In this document: positions 47,601 to 53,173 of the stretch, piece by piece | How the letters are laid out: every line of letters starts with the position of its first letter | How positions within the stretch are numbered: the stretch's first letter is position 1 | Assembly (NCBI RefSeq): GCF_030532325.1 | Contig: NZ_JAUNLS010000014.1 | Location: 14,710-67,882 of the forward strand | Reading direction: 5' to 3' | Length of the DNA stretch: 53,173 nucleotides | Origin: Corynebacterium sp. | Lineage (GTDB): Bacteria > Actinomycetota > Actinomycetes > Mycobacteriales > Mycobacteriaceae | Program-made: the position numbers and the translations under genes | The notes under the pieces: generated by a model | What the model was told of the DNA's origin: nothing | Databases searched by the model: none | What the model saw: only the letters and a program-made list of their open reading frames with translations

Positions 47601-48932
47601 TTAAGCACGCAGCTTCTCGATGACCTCCCGGGCCGTGGAAATTCCCGTCTCGATGGCGCCGTCCACCACCACGCCGCGCCAGCCGTTGGCCCAGTCCGCG
47701 CCGGCAAAGTGCAGGGAGGAATTGGACTCGCGGAAGAAGTGCCAGCCCTGCGTGAACTGCCCGCGGCGCAGCGTGGCCCAGGCCTGGCCGGAGTAGTCAT
47801 CAGCCACCCAGTCGTGCCCGGTCACGCCGACCACCTCAAGATCGGGGCGCCACTGATCAATGACCTTCTGGGCGTCCTCGATGGAGGTGAGATCGAACTT
47901 GTCATGATCAGAGCCGAAGGCCACGCAGATGGTGGTGTCATCGTCCTCGAAGTACTCCGAGCGCAGCACCGAGACGGTGGCCGGCTGCGGGGCGTAGCCA
48001 AAGATGTTGTGGTGGCCCTTGATCTTGATCCAGGCCTTGAAGCCGGTGGAATTCCACTTCTTCTCAATGGTGGACTGGGAGCCCACCGGCAGGGCGGGGG
48101 AGAACTCGATGTTGGCCAGGGCGCCGACGGGGACGGTGACGATGACGGCGTCGGCAGTCTCCGTGGAACCGTCGGAGTAGGTGATGGTGGCGGAGTCATC
48201 GTGGTGTTCGATCTTGGTCACCACGGTGTTGAGGCGGATCTCCCCGGTCAGGTCCCTGGCAATGTTGTTGTAGATGCCGCGCATGCCGTTGACCAGCTTG
48301 AAGCGCAGGGTCTGCTCATCCACCAAGCTCAGGCGGTGATCACACAGCGCCGCCCACTGCTTGACCATGAGGGAAGAACCGTTCTCCGGGTAGCCGATGT
48401 AGCCGGCGGACCAGTAGGCGTTGCACAGGTCCTTTTCCTCCTGGGTGAAGTCGCCCTCCTCCAGGATGTCGAGCACGCCGGCTTCGTCGGCAGCCAGGAA
48501 GGCCTCCTTGAGCTCCTCCGGTGCGCCGTAGGATTCGTCGAGAAGCAGCAGTGGCTTGTGCGGCTCCGGGAAGAACTCGCGGGAGTTCTCAAAAATCTTG
48601 GCCATGGGGCGGGCCAGCTTGGCGTCCATCTCCGCCTCGGTGCCGGACTTAAGCTCGTCCCCGGCGTACCAGTAGGCGGTATCAACAATGGGGGAGGCCA
48701 CGATGTCCTGACGGTAGCGGGTGATTTCGGCCCAGATGTGCGGCTGATGCCAGTGCACCCAGGTGGCGCCCAGCTCCAGCGGGCGGCCCAAGCGGTCATC
48801 GGTCCAGGCGCGGCCGCCGATACGGTCACGGGCCTCGACGATGTGGTAGTCGATACCCACGGTCTGCAGCTCGCGCGCGGCGGTCAGGCCCGCGAAACCA
48901 GCGCCAACGATGATGACGTGCTTGTTGCTCAT
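47601..48932 (-). CDS. Flavin-containing monoamine oxidase
   Basis: Oxidises a primary amine to an aldehyde with release of ammonia and H2O2. Length 443 aa from ATG 48932, where AAAGGAC is well placed; an in-frame extension upstream overlaps the permease and is rejected. FAD motif VIIVGAGFAGLTAARELQTV (about residues 6-25), EARDRIGGRAWTDDRLG (about 34-50), the GATWVHWHQPH substrate-side loop, and the C-terminal LHFAGADWANGWRGVVVDGA (about 410-429). It resembles putrescine oxidase/MAO-type enzymes. It directly follows the APC permease gene (19-bp gap), giving a permease-oxidase operon. Confidence 0.9.
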   Translation of the reverse strand: MSNKHVIIVGAGFAGLTAARELQTVGIDYHIVEARDRIGGRAWTDDRLGRPLELGATWVHWHQPHIWAEITRYRQDIVASPIVDTAYWYAGDELKSGTEAEMDAKLARPMAKIFENSREFFPEPHKPLLLLDESYGAPEELKEAFLAADEAGVLDILEEGDFTQEEKDLCNAYWSAGYIGYPENGSSLMVKQWAALCDHRLSLVDEQTLRFKLVNGMRGIYNNIARDLTGEIRLNTVVTKIEHHDDSATITYSDGSTETADAVIVTVPVGALANIEFSPALPVGSQSTIEKKWNSTGFKAWIKIKGHHNIFGYAPQPATVSVLRSEYFEDDDTTICVAFGSDHDKFDLTSIEDAQKVIDQWRPDLEVVGVTGHDWVADDYSGQAWATLRRGQFTQGWHFFRESNSSLHFAGADWANGWRGVVVDGAIETGISTAREVIEKLRA

Positions 48933-48951
48933 TGTGATGTCCTTTACGTTT

Positions 48952-50469
48952 CTAGATTTGGTCGAGGTTGGAATGAAGGCTGGTGTAGATCTCCGGGCGG
49001 CGGCGCTTGAGCCACTCGGCCCAGGCCAGGCCCAGCACGCCGGAGGCGATGATGATGCCGGGCATGACCCACACGAGGGCATCGGGGCCGGTATCCCCAA
49101 TCATGAGCGGGAAATTCACCATGACCAGCACAAAGACGGCGGCCAGGCCGATGGCGGCCACAATCGGGGCAATGAAGCGCACGAAGATGCCGCGCTGCCG
49201 TGCGGTGCGGTTGAGCCACACCATGATGGCGATGCTCACCACCGCGAGCAGGAAGACCAGCCCGAATGCGGCGGCGTTGGTCAGCCAGGTAAACAGCGTG
49301 AGCACGGGGAAGAGCTCGCCCATCTCACTGCCGCGGCCGGCCACGGCAAAGCCCACCACCACGACGAGCGCGATCACCGTCTGCGCTACCGAGCCGGCCA
49401 CCGGAGCCCCGCTTGACGACGCCCCCGCGAACACCCGCGGCAGCACCCGCGAGCGCCCCAGGGAGAAGAAGTAGCGGGCCGCGGCGTTGTGGAAGGCCAC
49501 GAGCGCGGCCAGCAGCGAGGTGATGAACAGGCAGTTGGCAATGTTCGCCGCCACCGAGGAGTACCCGCCCAGCCACACGAAGACCAGGTCAGGGCCCAGT
49601 TCCTGTGATTGGGCAAGGATGGTCGAGGGCCCCACGCCCTGCGCGAAGGCCCACGCAGAGAAGGCGTAGAAGAGCGCGATGACACCCACGGAGATGTAGG
49701 TGGCCTTGGGCACGGTACGCTCCGGATCACGGGCCTCCTCGGAGTAGATGGCTCCAGACTCGAAGCCCATGAAGGCCGCGATGCCGAAGGCCAGGACCAC
49801 GCCGATGCCGCCGGTGAAGAACTGATCCGGCTTGAGGGTCTCCGCGGTAATCCCCTCCGGGGCAACACCCAGGGAGAGCACGGAGACCGCCGCCACGACG
49901 ATGAACTCCAAGGCCACGAGGATGCCGAGCACCTTGGCGGAGAAGTCCACGTTGCGCACGCCCATGACGGCCACGAGCAGCCAGCCGCCCAGCGCGGCCA
50001 CCCACCAGGCGATGTGCGTGCCACACCAGCCGTTGATGAGGTTGGCCAGGGAGAAGCCGAAGATGCCGTAGAGGCCTACCTGCATCATGTTGTAGGAGAC
50101 CAGCGCGAGGATCGCTGCCGCGATGCCCTGGCGGTTGCCCAGCCCCTCCGAGACGTAGGCGTAGAAGGCGCCGGAGTTCTGGATCTGGGAGCTCATGATG
50201 CCATAGCCCACGGCGAAGAACACCAGGATGAGGCCGAGGACCAGGTAGCCCCACGGCACGCCGAGCAGCCCAGAGACCGCGAAGTTGGTGGGCACGCCGC
50301 CGGCCAGCACGGTCAGCGGGGCGGAGGCCGCGATGATCATGAAGACCAGCGATGCGGTGCCGAGGCGCCCGGCGCCCAGGCCAGCCTCGTGGTTGGTGGA
50401 AGCCTGGTGCCCAGGCTGTACGTTCTGTGCCGTTGAGGGTTCGGTGCGCGATGAAAGTTGGGACACCAT
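48952..50469 (-). CDS. APC-family amino acid/amine permease
   Basis: Imports an amine or amino acid, probably the substrate of the amine oxidase next door. ATG 50469 is chosen because AAGGAGG lies about eight bases upstream; length 505 aa. A polar N-terminus (about 1-35) is followed by 12 hydrophobic segments. ASAPLTVLAGGVPTNFAVSG (about residues 48-67) and AFGIAAFMGFESGAIYSEEA then RDPERTVPKATY (about 235-268) are APC hallmarks. Four 9-bp repeats lie 42-77 bp upstream. Confidence 0.9.
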   Translation of the reverse strand: MVSQLSSRTEPSTAQNVQPGHQASTNHEAGLGAGRLGTASLVFMIIAASAPLTVLAGGVPTNFAVSGLLGVPWGYLVLGLILVFFAVGYGIMSSQIQNSGAFYAYVSEGLGNRQGIAAAILALVSYNMMQVGLYGIFGFSLANLINGWCGTHIAWWVAALGGWLLVAVMGVRNVDFSAKVLGILVALEFIVVAAVSVLSLGVAPEGITAETLKPDQFFTGGIGVVLAFGIAAFMGFESGAIYSEEARDPERTVPKATYISVGVIALFYAFSAWAFAQGVGPSTILAQSQELGPDLVFVWLGGYSSVAANIANCLFITSLLAALVAFHNAAARYFFSLGRSRVLPRVFAGASSSGAPVAGSVAQTVIALVVVVGFAVAGRGSEMGELFPVLTLFTWLTNAAAFGLVFLLAVVSIAIMVWLNRTARQRGIFVRFIAPIVAAIGLAAVFVLVMVNFPLMIGDTGPDALVWVMPGIIIASGVLGLAWAEWLKRRRPEIYTSLHSNLDQI

Positions 50470-50510
50470 GACCACTCCTCCTTGCTGTGTATGTCGGCCC
50501 GGCACAGACA

Positions 50511-50546
50511 GAGAATGTATGGAATATAAGGAATGTAAGAAATACA
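50511..50546 (-). repeat. Four degenerate 9-bp tandem repeats upstream of the APC permease
   Basis: On the plus strand GAGAATGTA, TGGAATATA, AGGAATGTA and AGAAATACA follow one another with no gap (50511-50546). On the permease strand this gives T-rich units such as TACATTCCT and TATATTCCA, which may include the -10 or be a regulator-binding array. Confidence 0.5.
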
Positions 50547-50665
50547 GGAATCGGGACGAGAAAGAGATTCAGCCTGCGCCGGTGCGTGAGGAGTTATTGT
50601 GGCGCACCGCACACTGTAAGTCTTGTTTGTTTGTGCTCACGCTTTGACTGGGAGTGCGCTAGATC

Positions 50666-50836
50666 TCACTTTGAGTCATCTTGCTCCAGGATGAACGCCG
50701 CAGCCTTCTCGCCGATCATGACCGACGGCGCATTCGTGTTACCGGTGGGAACGAGGGGCATGATGGAGGCGTCGGCAATACGCAAGCCTTGCAGGCCGTA
50801 AACGCGAAGGTTATGGGGGTTGACCACGGACAATCT
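50666..50836 (-). pseudogene. C-terminal remnant of a GMC oxidoreductase (choline dehydrogenase-like)
   Basis: The frame ending at the TGA 50668-50666 reads [40 protein letters not shown] and [13 protein letters not shown], which is the conserved C-terminus of GMC flavoproteins such as choline dehydrogenase. Upstream a stop appears at 50837-50839 and the similarity ends about 50830, so the other ~90% of the gene is missing. The break coincides with a drop in GC content. Confidence 0.8.
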
Positions 50837-51073
50837 TTAGCAAACGACTTATCGCCCCCTACGACTCACGTAAAGGTGCTTACAAGCGTGCCCAAGCCGG
50901 AGAACTTGGCCATTCACTCGACGGAGGTATCAATCCCCTACGGGAATACTCTCCCGCTCGGCACAGTCCGTCTAGTTGCACCCGATACAGAGCTCTTCGA
51001 CGAGTTCGTAAATATCTCAATTGACTTAAGTGCAAGATCTTTCGATAGCTTTAAACCTTCTGGACACGGTTGA
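50813..51073 (+). other. Possible short ORF or gene remnant (86 codons)
   Basis: From ATG 50813 the frame reads [20 protein letters not shown] and continues through HSTEVSIPYGNTLPLGTVRL, VAPDTELFDEFVNISIDLSA to SFKPSGHG. The composition looks protein-like from about codon 15, but the first codons lie antisense to the GMC remnant and there is no ribosome site. It may be the tail of a lost gene fused at the junction. I do not recognise it. Confidence 0.3.
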
Positions 51074-51258
51074 GCATCGCCATGTAAAGAGGAGTCATTC
51101 ACAGTTGGCGGTTTTCTCCAACGGGCCAGCATGGTTACCTTTCGTCTGGTCAGGCTTGGAATTAGAAATACCGGACTTTGACTAACTAGACACAGGGGTT
51201 TCTCCGGAGGCTGCCTAAAAGCCCAAAAGACGCAGTCGCTACATTTAGAAACTTCTTG
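51074..51258. other. Gene-free spacer before the secreted protein gene
   Basis: No gene seen. AT content is higher than in the rest of the window. The promoter of the next gene begins at 51259. Confidence 0.4.
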
Positions 51259-51287
51259 TTGCCATTAGTTTCCTTTCGTGTTACAAA
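51259..51287 (+). promoter_or_regulatory. Promoter of a leaderless secreted-protein gene
   Basis: TTGCCA (51259-51264) and TACAAA (51282-51287) are separated by 17 bp, and the ATG at 51294 lies 7 bases beyond the -10. The predicted transcription start therefore coincides with the start codon, and no ribosome site is present. Confidence 0.65.
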
Positions 51288-51293
51288 TCAAGT

Positions 51294-52052
51294 ATGCGTT
51301 CCCTACTCGCTCTCCCGCTCTTAGCCAGCGGTTTGATTGCTTTAGCCCCCCTTCCAGCTTCGGCATCTCAGCCCCTTCCCCAGATAGCCCCGGTTCCAGA
51401 GGCTGATATTGACTATTCACCAGCTCGTCCAAGCTTTGACCCGCTCCACCTCTCTGACGTGACCACTTCAGAGGCGATCTCCCAAAATGATGAAACTGAT
51501 GCGCTCATCAATGGGGAATTGACATTTGAAGAATTTGATTCGCTACCCATTGAAGAGCAATTGTCAATTGCAAAAAACTTAGAGTTACGTACTCAGGACC
51601 GCTTTTTCTATGACCAATCGGACAATCTTCACTTTTTACGCGAGAAGGCGGCATGCGTGATCTTGCTGAATGTTGATAAGTGCCAAGATGGGAAAATAGC
51701 TGCAGATGACGCTGTACTTCAAACAATAGCCATTTACGGCAAGAATGGCGGTAGAGATGAACCCGACGCTTTCCGGCACTGCTACTGGAGTGCACTCATG
51801 ACTCTTCGGATTGATGAAAAAGCTGCCAAGATCATTGGAGATAATCATGAGAAGTACAGCGCCGAAAGGTACGAAGACTCACTGAAAGAAAAATACGAGG
51901 AAGAGATGGAAATGGATCTCTTCAACAACGCCCAAGGACGCAAAATTGGAAGTTCACTCAAACTTAATCCCTTAAAGGACCTTCGTGAACCATTAGCTTC
52001 AGCCGTCTGTCACGATTGGGCAGGAAGGGGAGTTCTAAAGACACTTGATTAA
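51294..52052 (+). CDS. Secreted protein with DUF6973-like C-terminal domain
   Basis: Length 252 aa. A signal peptide, MRSLLALPLLASGLIALAPL with cleavage likely after ASA (about residue 24), is followed by a Pro-rich stretch and an acidic helical region. The C-terminal part shows GGRDEPDAFRHCYWSALMTL (about 152-171) and MDLFNNAQGRKIGSSL (about 204-219). From memory this pattern (DAFRHxYWxALM...MDxxNNxxGR) is DUF6973, found in secreted proteins and toxin-like tails. GC is clearly lower than in the neighbours, suggesting transfer. A lipoprotein gene starts 16 bp downstream, so a secreted effector with its protector is one reading; no activity is proven. Confidence 0.8.
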   Translation: MRSLLALPLLASGLIALAPLPASASQPLPQIAPVPEADIDYSPARPSFDPLHLSDVTTSEAISQNDETDALINGELTFEEFDSLPIEEQLSIAKNLELRTQDRFFYDQSDNLHFLREKAACVILLNVDKCQDGKIAADDAVLQTIAIYGKNGGRDEPDAFRHCYWSALMTLRIDEKAAKIIGDNHEKYSAERYEDSLKEKYEEEMEMDLFNNAQGRKIGSSLKLNPLKDLREPLASAVCHDWAGRGVLKTLD

Positions 52053-52068
52053 TTCGCACATTGCGCCA

Positions 52069-52584
52069 ATGAAACTCGCCACCTGCACTCTTTTCATCGC
52101 TTCAGTTCTCGCGTGCACAAGCTGCGCCTCCCTAGGCCTCGAGTCAGGGCATTCACAGGCGTCCGCCGGCAAAGCCATGGAACGCGACTTATTTCGCACA
52201 CTCGCCGAAAACTACGAAGATAAGGGCGCGGAGAAACAAGACATTGACCTCCGCGATATCTACGGACCCGAGTTGAAACGCTTTGCGGTCCAATGCGACT
52301 ACGGCGTTCCCTCCATGACCGCACGTGATCTTGACGTTCCTGAGCCGGTGCTCACCCAGGCAGGCTTGCGGGATTTCAGCCAGGTCAACAATGAGACAAT
52401 CGCGGCCCTTATCCTTGACTTCGGCGAAGAGCACTATGAGATCACGGAGTGGGACTACCGATCAATTTTGTGGTGCCGCCCCTCGACTCATGGGTGGCAT
52501 GAGGACCTCACAGTGGAGTTCGGGTTGTGGGGTTACAGCGACAGGCGAGAAGCCCCTGTATTTCAGGCTCATCTCGGAGAATAG
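52069..52584 (+). CDS. Lipoprotein of unknown function, partner of the DUF6973-like protein
   Basis: From ATG 52069 the product is 171 aa and starts MKLATCTLFIASVLACTSCA, a lipoprotein signal with lipobox VLAC (Cys 16; Cys 19 is a second candidate). An in-frame TTG start 24 bp earlier is less likely. The mature part is acidic, with RDIYGPELKRFAVQCDYGVP (about 60-79), a region WDYRSILWCRPSTHGWHEDL (about 131-150) and two further Cys residues. I do not recognise a family. Membrane anchoring outside the cell and the 16-bp spacing to the secreted protein suggest the two interact. Confidence 0.75.
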   Translation: MKLATCTLFIASVLACTSCASLGLESGHSQASAGKAMERDLFRTLAENYEDKGAEKQDIDLRDIYGPELKRFAVQCDYGVPSMTARDLDVPEPVLTQAGLRDFSQVNNETIAALILDFGEEHYEITEWDYRSILWCRPSTHGWHEDLTVEFGLWGYSDRREAPVFQAHLGE

Positions 52585-52984
52585 GTCGCTACTGCGAGGA
52601 AGACCCAGATGTCCCGGTTCTCAGCGACCAACCCATGCGGTGGATGGTCCGCACTTTAGTTAGTTCTTCGTGCCAGGGCGTGGGCGCGCTCCGGCTTGCC
52701 GTTGGCCGGGCTGCGATGTCGCCAGCGGTAAATAGTGGGCCTGTTCTTTGGGTTTTCGGGGCACTGTTTACCGTTGCCGACATGCTCGTCCTGCGGGCTT
52801 TGCTGCGGCAGCCCGCCCGGCGGTGGAAGACGCCCTTAATGGTGGTGGGCTGAAAACGGAAACGTTCGATTCAGGCCCTGAAGGCATCTCTCTCCGCGCC
52901 TGCCGCAGCCTGCTGCGGCGCGCACCAAGCAGAAACACTAGGGCAGGGCAGTGGCGTGCAGGGCAGTGGTGTGAAAGAAAAGGG
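52585..52984. other. Stretch without a convincing gene
   Basis: A 72-codon frame at 52635-52853 contains a hydrophobic piece (VNSGPVLWVFGALFTVADML) but has no ribosome site or recognisable family; it may be the remnant of a membrane protein gene. At about 52945-52972 GCAGGGCAGTGGYGT occurs twice in tandem. Nothing else is supported. Confidence 0.35.
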
Positions 52985-53013
52985 GAGGGCCCGCCGGTGG
53001 TGGCGGGGCCCTC
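52985..53013 (-). terminator. Intrinsic terminator of the gabD-like gene
   Basis: On the minus strand GAGGGCCCCGCC pairs with GGCGGGCCCTC around ACCACC (one bulge) and is followed by CCCCTTTTCTTTC. It lies 33 bp after the stop codon of the right-edge gene. Confidence 0.75.
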
Positions 53014-53045
53014 GGGGTTTAAAACGCGGTTGAGGCGTTGGTGAT

Positions 53046-53173
53046 TTATGCGTTGGCGTAAGGGTCTCGGATACCGAAGTACTGCAAGGACGTGTATTCC
53101 TCAATACCCTCGGCGCCACCCTCGCGGCCCATACCAGACTGCTTGACACCACCAAACGGGGCAGCAGCATTAG
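53046..53173 (-). CDS. gabD: Succinate-semialdehyde dehydrogenase C-terminus (partial, runs off right edge)
   Basis: The last 41 residues are visible: [20 protein letters not shown] then [20 protein letters not shown] and [17 protein letters not shown] is the C-terminal signature of GabD-type aldehyde dehydrogenases, and [13 protein letters not shown] is typical of the succinate-semialdehyde group. The rest lies beyond base 53173. If the nearby amine oxidase makes GABA from putrescine, this enzyme could finish that route to succinate; that link is inferred. Confidence 0.8.
   Translation of the reverse strand, partial: NAAAPFGGVKQSGMGREGGAEGIEEYTSLQYFGIRDPYANA

Noticed and set aside
52635-52853. 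A 72-codon ORF with a hydrophobic segment
   Set aside because: No ribosome site, no leaderless promoter, no recognisable family and an irregular composition; listed only as part of a gene-free stretch.

Overview
This window is a stretch of actinobacterial chromosome, most likely from the genus Corynebacterium. The evidence is about 60% GC, AAGGAG-type ribosome sites mixed with apparently leaderless genes, PaaR-type operators like those I recall from C. glutamicum, and two tiny amphipathic peptide genes resembling mycolate-layer porins. The genus is an inference; no marker gene such as rRNA is present.

Layout. 1-2909: the 3'-truncated end of a sodium:neurotransmitter symporter gene (minus) and two small exported or membrane proteins. 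2921-15085: phenylacetate (Paa) catabolism, with an MHS-type transporter, paaK, a TetR regulator (paaR), a PaaI thioesterase, the epoxidase operon paaABCDE, then paaG, paaJ, paaF and paaH. 15073-23146: a complete potassium-uptake operon kdpFABCDE (minus) with an extra 28-codon ORF in front, lying inside the paa cluster. 23377-25942: a second hotdog thioesterase divergent from paaZ. Three copies of a PaaR-like operator precede paaK, paaA and paaZ and tie both halves of the cluster to one regulator.

25916-28790 is the strangest region. A 28-bp copy of the paaZ 3' end recurs 2.4 kb downstream. Between the two copies lies a single gene (AlbA_2 plus GHKL-ATPase family) flanked by two ~170-bp direct repeats. 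Each repeat holds a perfect 22-bp inverted repeat built from 11-bp AAACAACT iterons. A frameshifted, truncated SGNH-hydrolase remnant follows.

28780-37351: a flavoprotein dehydrogenase, two proteins of unknown function, a DUF2339 membrane protein and leuS. 37452-38868: two small membrane proteins and twin 48/45-aa amphipathic peptides with similar upstream regions. 39182-41722: two unknown ORFs in the same frame, separated by one TAG. Then come a MOSC protein and a Tat lipoprotein asparaginase.

43785-50469: an amine-oxidation cluster with an aldehyde dehydrogenase, a divergent FeaR-like AraC regulator, an MFS protein, a flavin amine oxidase and an APC permease. It could feed arylacetates into the Paa route (phenylethylamine or tyramine) or feed a putrescine/GABA route; a gabD-like gene enters at the right edge. 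50666-52584: a GMC-oxidoreductase remnant abuts a lower-GC module that encodes a secreted DUF6973-like protein and an adjacent lipoprotein, arranged like an effector-immunity pair.
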